Of a stretch of 64,000 bases of DNA, positions 1 to 13,100 are shown piece by piece (the stretch's first letter is position 1; each line of letters begins with the position of its first letter). Location of the stretch: assembly GCA_914767715.1 (NCBI GenBank), contig OU612068.1, positions 20,708,001 to 20,772,000 on the forward strand, written 5' to 3'. A program made the position numbers and the translations under genes. The DNA comes from Membranipora membranacea. Taxonomy: Eukaryota; Bryozoa; Gymnolaemata; Cheilostomatida; Membraniporidae. The notes beneath the pieces are model-generated. The model saw only the letters and a program-made list of their open reading frames with translations, was not told where the DNA came from and ran no database searches.

Positions 1-1113
1 GACCTCTAGAAAAAGAAAATGCAGTATAGGGCAGTGACACCGTTGTTGTTTTGGGATTAAAAATGATGAATTTTCAGTGCCATTTTGAACACTGTTTGAA
101 CAATTTCAGAAACGGTCCGGCCCAGGGTCATATCCGCCTGCCTCAAGCCATATATATTGGGCTTTTTTCTTGACATTATTACTTTACAGTGTTTTTTTTA
201 TCATAACATTGAATGGGTAGTTAGATATTTTGACCTCACTTATTTAAACTGACGACAGGGAATTAGTTGTAAATCCCCTTCTAATGCTGTCTCACCTTGT
301 CAATGTATGGGATTATTGTTACGATATGAATATTGATCATCAATTCATTGTGTATCATAATGACTCTCCGGCAATGAAAAGCTAAGCTAGATATTGATTT
401 CGTTGTCACCCAGTCACGCTCCATTACTGCTGCTGTAAATGTCAATTTTTAAAACACTTGCTCGACATATTAAAATATTTTTGGTGTTATATTTTACCAA
501 AGAGGCTTTACGTAGATTACTGTTTTCTTCAATGACCACAATAGGAATTCAAACACCTATGTCATAAAACTGCACTAGAAAACCAAAGCGCTAACAAAGC
601 ATGGTGTTTGTTTTCATACTAGGTTTAATGAGTATAATAACATAATATTCTGCATTTAATGTTTTTTAATAAAAGGCGATTAAAATTAAACGTAATAATG
701 AATAATTGGATCGCAAACGCTTTAAATTCCAAATGACCGTTTATCTCGTTAAATATAAAACAGCCGCAGAGCCAGAAAAGCTAGGAGAGATGAAAAAATC
801 TGTAGGTCTGACTCGCTCATTTCTATAGCCTGACACAATTACATTAGTTTATTGTTCGTTTATCACCTACACTTACCACGCATATTCAAGCATAATGCCT
901 CAAGAGTTTGATTTCCGCATATTTCTATAGAGAACATACAAACAAAACCCGTCAAATATTAATCGTTCCCAATAGACTAGTCACAGCAAAGCTTACAATT
1001 AATGCATCAACCTGTGAAAAGCAAGTTGGTGTGAAAATGTTAGCAAATTCCAAATAATTTCTCGACTCTCTGTGTAAAAAGCAAATAAGAAGATATTTAA
1101 ATTTTAGAAAGTA
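1..1113. other. Region without a recognised gene, downstream of VPS35
   Basis: No exon with a convincing reading frame and splice signals was seen on either strand. The stretch is A+T-rich with no long repeat. It lies 3' of the VPS35 poly(A) signal and is probably intergenic. Confidence 0.5.
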
Positions 1114-1119
1114 TTTATT
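1114..1119 (-). terminator. Poly(A) signal of VPS35
   Basis: The minus strand reads AATAAA about 40 bases after the VPS35 stop codon at 1158-1160. The position is right for 3'-end cleavage of this transcript. Confidence 0.6.
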
Positions 1120-1157
1120 GTACGTTCCCAAAAGTTACAGTTGGTCTTGGTGCGGGT

Positions 1158-4100
1158 TTAGAGCTCAAGTCCATCATAGCTAGGCTCTAGCTGGGCCTCG
1201 TGTCTAGCTCTTAGTCTATCCATGGTATTCTGGAAGTGCTTGTTGATCTGTTCAGTCTCCTGGTTGGCCTCCAGATTAGGAAGTTCTTCTCTGATCTTCG
1301 ACGTGAGGGCATTTAGCAGCGACATAGTCACCTACAGATAAAAGCTAGCATGTCAGGTACCACATACTGCATTCACATATGATATTAGGTGGGACTTCAA
1401 TCAGAGAGCTAAACCTCGATAAAAAATAGTATAAATACAACAAAAGCAGCCTGCCATTAGCTGGCACTTCATGTACCACATACAATCTTCCCATAGAATG
1501 TTTGGACTTCAATCACAGATCTAGAACTAGATTACCATATGAGATGGAAATGAGTAAAGTTACAAGCTAAAAGCTCTCTTTTATGTGTTACTCAGGGGAG
1601 GTAGCATTTGAGCTGCAGGGAAGTCGACTAAGCTGCCACAAGGTATGCTGTGAGAAATAGTTTACAATTTACATCCGCGGTGACCCAATCTCTCCGGAGA
1701 GCCAAAGAGCTTAAGGCAGGCAAATATCAAAGGCCAAAATAAGATAAAATGACCGCTGACCGATGATATTAGCTGTAAAGTTCAGCATTCACTTTTCTGA
1801 TTGGATTTTCCAACGGCAATTTATGGAAATTAGATGGTATTTGAGCCATAATTAGATTGATAAGTGGTTATTTGGGTGGTCATTACTAGAGCATTGATAT
1901 GGTCATAAAGTGTAATGTGGCAGCGTTTTAGCTGACAATCAATACATTGTGCGTTTGGTTAGTTAAGCTTCATTGGCCAACCTTCGTTACAGACTATCAC
2001 TAAATATACATACATGTATGTTTATGAATAAGTAATGAAAGTCATCAAGGGCATGGTGAAATCATCTGTCAGCGGCAGCAAAATTAAGCGCTCATCCCGC
2101 AGCATTGTTTTTAATTGAAAACCAATAATTGCATTGACAGTTTTTTTTATATAAGGTTGTAAAGTGCAGATCCTGATATTTACCTAGCTGTCATTCATAC
2201 AGTTTATACAAACTTAGAATAAGTACATGCAGTAGTTTTATGCCGACTACCTTTCGACTTTTGTGCTCAGCCATCTTTCTCGAATATGGCACTAGCATAC
2301 TAATGCATTTTTTGCTGTTGGCGATTCTATTTGTGGGTCGATAGTGCGAAGAATTAATTATTGTTTATTTAGAATATGCTGCCACAGCTAATGACATTTC
2401 AGTGATACTTTGTTTTGGGACCGCATCCTAGTAAAGATCAATATATGGGGATATAAAGGCCTACATGTGTAAATAATATAACTGTGATACTACATGTACT
2501 ATATTAATTACTGCTCTCCAAGGGTTTATCTAGCATTCAGATACTAATATAGTTGCTCTTGCTGTCAAGCTACGGCGAAAAGGTTTCCCAATCATTGCTA
2601 GTGCCATCGTTTAGTGTAGCCGCATAGTTGAGTTTGGTAAGACAAGCATTCCAGAAATTAGCCTGATGTGGTTACTGGGGGGCCGTCAGGCTGATGGCAA
2701 AAGTCCTGTGGGGGGGGGGGGGGCTCAGACTAGTGGTTACCCTATATATAAAGAGTATTCATCAGTAGGATTGTTCAAAATTTTCCCTGCATCATGAACA
2801 TAATTTTGAAAACATATATCGGTAAGTCTCTTGAATTTCCCATATGTTCCCATAGCAAAACACTTGAAAATAAGAAATTTAAAAAAAGCCGATCAACTTG
2901 GTAAGGCATTAGAACCAACTTTGGTCTTATATTTACCTGATCGTTTCCCTTCTCATACACATATATGTAGTGATCGAGAATCTCTACAAAGAGCTGGACC
3001 TGCACTGAACTGTCCATACACTGATTAGCTATACGTAAACTCTTCTTCAGGCATTCTAATACTCTCTTACCATCATTCATCTGAAATAATATACCAATGA
3101 TGTCAGAACTCTAGTCACCTGTGCCTAAAGGCAAGGATATTCAGTCATGTCAATAGATACCAAAGAAACGAGTTCAGAGTGTATTCTATGTAGGCAGGCA
3201 CTGTATGTAGGCGAACTCTATCACTGAAAGTCTTCATTTGCCTCCCTAAGGTTTCAAGCTCTAGACTTTCATATTTGCTTTTGCCCAGTGCAACTAAAAA
3301 TAGCTGATTCAATCAACGGATTAGCAACCGGACAATAGAATGCAATCATTGACCGACAGCTGAATAGTGTGTAAATTGTGTAATCAGGCAGAAAAGTGTT
3401 GTCTCCTCTTCACTGATGCACAACGCTGTCGGGTATCATTCAGACCAGAAGTCCGGCATGATATCCCAAGGCGCTTAGACACGTTTTGCTGCAGCAATGC
3501 ACTTATTTTTATCAGCAGGACTATCCGGTGGTCAACTGTCTTGGGATAAAATGCTGAAAGGTAGCGATGGCAATGTAATCAAGTGCATAAGTAATAAAAT
3601 TGAGACTATTTTAGTCCCCCTCGAGCTGATGAAGAAAAACATTTAGGATTCTGAGCCGCTCTAACAGTGGCAGACCATCAAACTATCAGATATCTATACA
3701 AACCTCCTCTCCATTGACTTTGCCAGACCAGAACAAGTGTGAGCAGGCAGCAACAGCCCTACACTGATCAGGCTTTTTCAGTAGCTTTGATGCTGCCAGG
3801 GCACACTTGGTGCGTAAGGGCTCATGATTCTCCTCACTGAAACAACCAATCTGCTGGAAGGTGGCTATTATCAGGTTAATGGCTGATAACTGAGCTCTAC
3901 TGTCACTAATCTCATCCTCATACAAACTGAATGCCTGAAAATAAAAGAGATGGATGAATTGAACTCTGTTTAGATCATGATGGCCAGTGATAAATGTTAC
4001 AAAAACATTGGGGAGTTCTTAGTTTAAGCGCTTAAACTGTGGCGGGATAGCTGGTAGAGGCATTTTATTATCTACCAGCTATCCTGCCACAGTTTGAGCG

Positions 4101-7100
4101 CCTAAACTAGGGAGTTCTGACATATTAGTGATTAGACATTAGTCATTACTGATGTGACCTAGTGTGTTGGGCCTAATTATAAAAAATATGCCTGAACAAA
4201 GGCGATGACAATTATGAGATTTGGTGATTGAGTGACCTTTATCTAGCTGATTGGTAACAATGATTCATATTTTTGAGCAGGTAAAAGCCTAACAAGGATG
4301 TTGACGCACAATAATCAATATCGCTGTTTAATTATGGATTCTGTTTATTTGTATCCAGGCGGAGGTGTGCATAGGTAAGTAACTAATGACGCATGACACT
4401 GCGGGCGGTGATGGTTCTTCGACCAAATTTTCAGTCTGTTATTCTGACTCATCTTCAATTTCTCTGATCTCATCCTTCTAGCAGAAAAAAAACACTTTTA
4501 ACAGCTCAAAAAGCTTTTATCAGGGATTACATAAGAATATCCGCAGACAGACGTCATAATAATGGACGTCAAGCTCTTAATGTACTTTGATACAGACAGA
4601 CAAGCCTGGAGGTCGATAGGATTCTATAGCTGGCTAATGGCGGCTAGATGACATGCTACTCAGCAGAGTGATTAAGCCCTAAGAAGCATAACTGATATTG
4701 ATATTGTATTTGTCTCTAATAAATGTCCATGTCAGGCTGACTGGTAAATTACAAGTTGGTTGGGCCCTTGAGGCTAATTGAACGCTGATAGTACTTGAAA
4801 AATCTAATAGAATTTCACAAACAGATCAATATATGAGCATGTAGGGATGTTGAAAAGCCGGACAAGCCATATAACACGTTCATGATGACAGTAGTTCATG
4901 TTACTGATAGAGTTAACTATAATAATCAACTCTTGTGGTATTGATTTAACTTGAAAATTATTTTCTAGATAACAAATTTTGTTTTCCAAGGAAAGATAGG
5001 CCGAGTTCGTTGCATCCAAAACCAAGGGCCAATTTATGAATTCATTCTTACATATATTCATGTTATAAAATACCAAACCAGGAGATGTGTTCATTGCGAA
5101 TTAAAGCATTTTATTGAGTTTCACATCTATCATGTTCAGGGGAGTACTGCAACCAGCCCTAATGGATTTAGGTCAAGGAGACCGCGCAAGTACTAGCTTT
5201 AGTTTTTGACTGAGTAAAAACCTCAGAGGTAACGATGTCAATCGATCCCAATAGAATGTTGCAGGTTGAGAAAGTTTTTGTACACTAACTGTATGACTGT
5301 ACGGCTTCGATACATGAGAAAATCTCTGAAAAAAAAGGCCTAATAATGAATCAGTTAGATTGATCATCAATATCCAATCACTTTGTAGTGCTGATTTGGA
5401 CAATTACAAATTTCAGACTACCTACCTGAGAGATGAACTCATAGGCTACACTCTCGGCATTCTCAAATCCAATCTCTCCAGCAGCTACAGCTCCCTGCAG
5501 GAATAGCCTCAGAGATAACTCGTTCTGCTCTGCCTTAATCAGAGCTCCGATAGTCTGGTGACAGAACTGGAATATCTTCTGTGACTTCTTATTCCACTTA
5601 GGATCCTAAGGATGTATATGAAAGGTAAACTTGAGTAACATCAACATTTTTCTTTATGTGAGTCAAGTTTATGGGGGTCAAAGAGGATGAACAAACCAAC
5701 TGTTATTAGAAACTATGCCAAGTGAATGTGATAACAGCTGAAGAGACACCTCCTTTTTATTATTGCGTATTTCAGTTTTTACGAAAATTCCATAGACTAC
5801 ATCACTCTCATATTCTTAACAACAAGCCAGTTATAGATAAATCAGAGAAATCACCTCTTCACTGATGGCCTTGTACTGATAGGACAGCTTGAAGGCTGAG
5901 AAGACAAGCACAGGAAGAGTAAACCTAAGTCTTTTATTACCTCCATTACCAAAGTGCTTACGAGCTGTGTTCAATATCTACAACAAGAGAAGATATATAT
6001 ATAGTAGATGAAAATCAGGGTCATAGTAGAGTTACAGTATATCAGCGACAGCTATCACATTTAGGATTTAGAAAAAAGCTCTCAAAAATATAAACACGTG
6101 GACCGTTTTTGTTGATTGTTGTAGCCTGTAAATAATCCAATCACTAATAAGAATCAAACCTGCACAGTTATGACGTGTGTAGCTTGTTGCACATTGAATT
6201 CTGGTATATAGTAGTAATTCAATGAAGAATATGGTGTCAAACCTGCACAGTAACGGTGTTGGAACAGTTTGCACACTCACCACATACTGTTGATCAGGCT
6301 CGGTAGCCTCGAGTAGATTGATAAATCTGGCTACAGTGTGCTGCTCCTCACTGAAGTCTTCAGCGTCCAGCTCATCCTCAGGCTGGTCCTTCTGATCCAC
6401 TATCAGTGGAGATAGCATAGTGAGTAAGGCATCAGCCTACAACATGTAAACATATAAACATACTGAACATCCGCAAATGTGGATTTGTGCTACAAAACAT
6501 GAGACTATCACTAACGACAGCAATTTGATATCCTGATGCTGCATTGACATCCTCGAACGAACAGCAAGTATACAAGTTAACGATGTGCCCCACCATCATT
6601 CATAACCATTTCGGAAGCAAACTACTTTATAGAACACAATATTCAAGATGTAGGAGTAATGCTACCACATGGTATGGTAGAACAACTCCTACATACCACA
6701 TTCCTAAAAGGTGAAAATTTATATTTTGTGGCTGTAAAGCAACTCAAGACAGTTTTATAACTTAGAGTGATAATATTAATCAGTTATGTCGGGCCATTGG
6801 ATAGGAACCTAACAGTGTGTTTTTAACTCAGGTCAGACGATGCAGAGAGAAACTATCGACTGTATAGTGGCTTACCTCCTCAGAAGTACCGATACAGTTT
6901 CCACTCTCCAGTGCATTATTTACGATGTGCAGACTCAGGTTCCTGCGAGCATCATAGTCAAAGTACTCAAACAGCGCGCCATAATGCTGCAGCTTCAGCA
7001 AAGTGGAGATATCACTGTAATTATCTACAGGTATCATCATCAGCTTCAGAAGCTCCTTAGATACGGCACTATTATGCTCCAGACTAGAAATCATAAATAT

Positions 7101-10100
7101 ATTCATATCATGTAATAAACCAAGCTACATGGGACATATCTACAGCAAGGTTGGTAAATAGACATTATTTGTAGCATTTAAGTCATACAAGAGGAATGAG
7201 AAACTATTTAAGTGATTTGGATAACCCTGCAAAGTATCAAAGTTTTGACGGTGTCAATATGACAATCTAATAACAGAGCCTTTTAAGTCACATACCTTAT
7301 AATTTGTCTATGAAGTAATTACCAAAAATAAAACAACTTCAACTTCCTAAAAAGTTGTTTGTATCACTATTGTCTTTTTTTTTGCGATTGTGGTGTGGCC
7401 TTAGCAGTCAAATGATGAATTCATCACCATTATGGTCAAAAATTCACGAGGATAAAATGAAAGGAGTGAGACTCACTGATCGAGGTTCAGCTTGTGGAAT
7501 ATCTCCTCAGTAGTCTCCAGAACCTTATCCACAAAGTCGTAACGTCCAGGATAACATTTCAGAGCCAGATTAATCAGAGCTACATTCAGTGAGACAATAT
7601 CCTCCGGTGGCATGTCTGGTCGATTCTATTGGGGAATAAGATAGATGCTTTGTTTATGAAATGTGATATTGAAACCGAGTTGCACCACTTATATAAAGAT
7701 TGAGAGCACTATTTAAATTTAGCAATGTAGTAGAAGGTGTATCAGGGGTGTCTGTGACTTGTGTGGGTCACTGAATTTAGTATTACAATGCAATTACCAG
7801 AGCGGTTTTAATTGCAGAGTGGTATCGACTCCCATCCCATCAATAGTAGTGCTAGTGCTGTACTTAAACACAACATGACTTACCTGGACAACCTGGTTGA
7901 TCTGAGCGGAGAAGATCTCAAACAGCTGGATGTCTGATGGGATTCCCGTACCCTCCTCTCTGGTGGCAAACTGAGCCAGTCTGTACAAATAATAAAACAT
8001 TTCAATTTATGAGCATAAATAGGAATTTTAGCATAAATTTGGATGTTTAGAATTAAGAATTCCTCATGAAATTCAGTCAAGCATATTCACTTAAATATAA
8101 TTGTAATTGATAACAATTATACTATACTGGGAAACAAACTTTTATTGAGAGTAAATCTGTTGTTTAATTTGGGAGCTGAACTGCCCAACAGTAAAATTAG
8201 GCTGAACATTTACGAGTTACAGGTAAAACAAGGTTATCGCTTTTTTTCTGATGCCTAAATCCAATGCTTTTGTCACCTAGAGGGGTATTTCTAACTTCAG
8301 TTGAATCACAATCATAAATATGTTTCGGAATCAAGGTGTATAGTAGTAAAAAATGTCTACAGTAAGGGCTTGTTTCAACAATATTGTAATAAGCGCGCTG
8401 ACCTGCTGATGAGAGAGATGATAATGGTCTTGACATTTACATTTTCATGTAGATCAGCACAAGCCTGAAGGAATATTCTCAATGTCTGTAAGTGGAACTC
8501 ATCCGGGAACACCTGTAATTGTGTGAGAGCTGTTTACTAGTGGAGCTACTTGTATGTATGTATACATACATACATACATACATACATACATACATACATA
8601 CATACATACATACATACATACATACATACATACATACATACATTTTTCTTGATATTTACATCATTCTTCCAAGAGACTGACATGATGTGACAAAAGAGTA
8701 AGTGTCAAGTATTTCTTAATAAATGAAAGTTTTTATTATCTTTAGGACTATGGGTATGATAATTACCTGGATAATACATTCCATCAGATACTCCTGGGCG
8801 ATAGGATCTCTACAGTTCACCACTTGCTCCAGAATTGCAGGCAAGATACTCTAGAGATGAGGTAGAATCATAGATAGGTTATACTAGAGCGCTCATAACA
8901 GATGTGTAGATACACCATAGACATAGCCATAACATTAACATGCACTATCATATTTTATTTCAGAGCGGTACTATGTTCCAAGACAATACCTGGTATGTTG
9001 ATTTTACCACTATAAGATGATAGGGAATGAATCTGAATATGGCAGTATGCCAGTCTAGTCTAATCTGACCATAATAGTATGTGCAGAAGCAACCAACAAT
9101 TCGAGATATCAAAACACCAAACCTCCAAAAACGTGGCTACTAATTTATTGTAACAAAATCATTGTGACACTGACCTTCTTGTAGGTGGGTATATCGATGT
9201 ACTCTAGCTGACTGAGTCTTACTAGGTTAGTACCGACTAGTAGCCTCAGCTCCCGTCTTTCCTGTTCTCTCTGTTCTCGATTACGGGAGTGTCCCTGATG
9301 CTGCATCCTCACCCACAGCTTATTCATCTCAGCAAAGTTCAGCTGTATAAAGTCTACTGAATCCATCACAACACCAGAATCCTCAGGGCTGAAATAAAAA
9401 ACTTCAGAATTCTATTTTATCGCACTATTTCCCTCTGACAAGATCTGATTGTAAATATACAACCCTAAGAGGGTTGAAGTGGTTTTATCATGGCAGTTGG
9501 GCAAGATAACTAACGTCTTGGAGAGAGTATGGAAGAAAAACTGGGGCCTACTAATGATAGGACCTTAAATATTCGCAGTAACAAACATTCTCCCTGTTGC
9601 ACATTCATGGAATAGTAAAATTTACGGATAGCTAACGCTTGCTCAACCTAACATAACCTCCCACCTTAGATAACTATATTTGTAGCAAGCTAACACTTTT
9701 GCACCCACAAACTAGATAAACTAAACATGAGCTAATTTTTAATCATCTAGTATATATTGGTGTTGTTATGACCAAGCATTTTAAAGATTTCTGTCAATTG
9801 TATTTTTGGACTTTCGTTTTATTCAGACTTACACATCAGACTCTTTCTCACAGTCAGGGAGTACATTCTTAGTACATTGGAGGAGATAATTCCTGAGGAA
9901 GAGACCTCTGAGAGGATGCTGCACTCCTCGACACATCTCGACTAAGTCCTTCAGGATGTCCTTCCTGGAAAACTCTTTCACCTTTATATACACAACACCC
10001 ACAGTGGTCAGCAGATACCTGGTAACAAATAAAGAGATCTGTTAAGTTTATTATGAGTCCTGAAAGTGAAGAGAACCTGGCAAAATAACAAGATTACTTG

Positions 10101-13100
10101 TAAAAAAGCCTATCGGCCTATAAATGATTGAGGATTGGGAGGGTGTGGTGGTGTACTTCACATGTGTTTCTGACGAGGAATGAAAGCGACTTTTTAACCT
10201 GTTGATAGTAATTGTTGACTTTTGACATATTATTTTTGGATCTGAGAGAGAAACTTGTGATGAGTTATGAAACTCGATATGAGAAAATGCAAAGCAGGAA
10301 AATCCAACATCATTGCAAATCACCAGCTGGTCAACGCTCTTGGACTATTACGTAATGTAACAAAACTGTCAAATTGGAAATCCAATCAGGATTTTCCATT
10401 GGTGAAAAGCCTTCATGATGCAAGCTTTTGTAGTCAACAGTAACCAGTCATAGTCAATCAATGTAATAAATAATTTACTATCATTATGATTTTTTCAAAG
10501 AGAAACTTCATATATAAATCAAATGAATCAGACATGAAATTCCGTGCCGGAAATTTTAGCTAGAAGTAAAGGGTTTTCCCAACATGCCATTAAAATGATA
10601 TCATGATTACAGGCATGGTTTTTACTGGTCAGTAGTATAAAAGAGGCAAGATCAACTCTGAAGAATCACATTCACAAACCACCTTACAGGAATACATCAC
10701 ACAAGTCTCAAAACTCACAGATCCAAGATGCCAAAAGGGAAATCAAACCAAGGAACATCTCAGAGCAGGTAAAAATTATCAATATTTAAAACATTATATT
10801 TTGATTATTGCTGATGTTGAGTTGGTCAGTGACTGTGATTCAAATTTAAAAATATTTCAACCTAAAGCTCTTTATCATGCATCATGCAAAAGTTTTTTAT
10901 TTATTTTTAGCAGCTCCAACAACGTTACAGTGAGTGATGGGAAGGCTCATATACCAATAGGAAAGAACACAACAGCGTGGGTAGGAGGAGCCGGGGCTGC
11001 CGGGGGATCCGGACTCGGTGTCAGTGTGGGAATCACCTACAAGTTCAAATAATCATCTCCAAGACTCAGAGTACAATCTACGATTAGAGGACTGTGCATA
11101 ATTTTCATGATACGTTGAATGTTTTCTTTGGAGATCAACACTTTGGCCCTTTGGCTTGAGCGACATATAGTATATTACAATTGACATATTATAATGCTTC
11201 AACCCACTGATATATATTCAATATCATATCAATGCTTCAACCTTTTCATCTCCCCTCATCTCCGTTATGTCTATTTTATGATATTTTTTAATAATGATTA
11301 ATAAAACAGTATAAACATTTACCATTTAGTGCTACAACTATCTATCCATTAGCTAGTTTGTTAGCTATGCATTTTACCCGATGGTAGCAGAGGTTATAAA
11401 TACTGATGGTAGGCTTGTGATCTCAGGAATGATCTAGCTGTGATATCATCGCATGTAAATGCTAAATATTTTCTTGTATATTGTTATCACAAGTGTTCAG
11501 CATTAGAAGGTTCTCGTGGTTCTGATCACAAATCAGTTGAAGTTAACTCTGTGTCTGGATAATACATATGAGATTTCTGTGGCACATTAGGGTAGATGTT
11601 GATGATGACAAAGCAGTCTAGGTGATTTCAAATATTTGCCTGGGGCCATGGCAGTAGTACTTACTCATCAAGTGGATTTTTTGAAAACCATAAAATGATT
11701 TGGTTATTGTGACATTTCATATCTACATTATTGGATCTATATAGCTCAGAGGGTCCATTGTGTTATTGGCAGGGAATATGAAGAGATTATAAAAACATGA
11801 CCACATAATTTTTATATTAGCAGTGTTGACTACACATTTTTAATCATGTCATCCCAATGTTTTCTCATGTATAATAGTTGGTTTGATGAAAATCACACTA
11901 CAAGGATAAAATTGGACCATTTTGGTGTATGATTTGCAGTAAGTAAGTGATTTGCTGAGTATGGCTATGGATTTTACCAAATTGTAGGTTTATGACCTTA
12001 CAGATGATTCCTAGTTCTTCGTGATATCATTACCGTAACCACGCACTGGCATCAAGTTTCCTGGTAATAATAGTTCTGGTCATGAATCATCTACTGAATA
12101 GACTCATTTCGGAAAATAAAAACTGGATTTTCCATAAACTTCTAGGTGATGTCAGATTTTCAACTTTACCATAATCCAGCAACCAGTATGATATATTTTC
12201 CAGAGTCAGCTATCTTGGTGATTAACCATCATTCTTAGTTAAAACTGACATAAGCAAATTTTTCAGGTGGACCAATCATAGTGCAAGCTTCTCAAGGCAT
12301 GCTGGTCAGTATCTTTTTGGTCTTAAATGTCTGACGCATGAAGTTTGTTTTGTAATAACTTTCTCTACTAATCGCACCCTCTTATCACCGGCTTGCTTGT
12401 TTACCAAGCACTATTGTCAAGTCTTGAACAGGAAAAAGTCTGACCATTATTTACCATATTTCATACCATCTGGATACTCCCAGCCGGCCGGACAAGAGTA
12501 CAGGGGGCACCAAGGTAAGGAGCTGCTGAACTGTTTACTGAACAAATTTGCCAACTTAACACCACAAAAGGACTAGATTGGGCCGTATAGATCCTACAAC
12601 CTCAAACCTTAGAACTATACAAGGAGAATCATGAATTTAGAAAGAGCATACAACTCCAAAGTTTCATAGTTTTATGTGAGATGCTAAATTTTACCATTTG
12701 TGCTGTATCAATTTTGATCATTTCAGGGCGCCAGATGGAAGATATCACTTTGAAATTGGACCCAACCAAAGTTTTTGGGTAGGAGGGCCAGGCGCCACAG
12801 GAGGATCTGGTTTTGGTGCCAGTGTCGGATATCAGTGGAGGTTTGGAAAGAGATCGGTTGACAAACGGTAAGGAATGATAAATAAACCACTGTAAGCTTT
12901 GCCATGCAGTTTGTGAGTTCTCACAAAATAATTCTTTCCCGTTTTTTTATAAAAATGTCACAAGCATTTGATTTTATTTCAAACTATTTAGATTTCTGAA
13001 AGATGTAAAAGTTGAGGATGGGAAGCTGAAGATTCCTGTCGGCAAAGATAAAAGTATAACCATCGGAGGTGCCCCTGGTGGTAAAGGACTTGGTGCCAGT

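Noticed and set aside
12484-12514. Possible exon of the nested gene (GRTRVQGAP)
   Set aside because: It has good splice borders but needs a phase-1 upstream exon, while the known start exon ends in phase 2. No ATG was found in its frame upstream.
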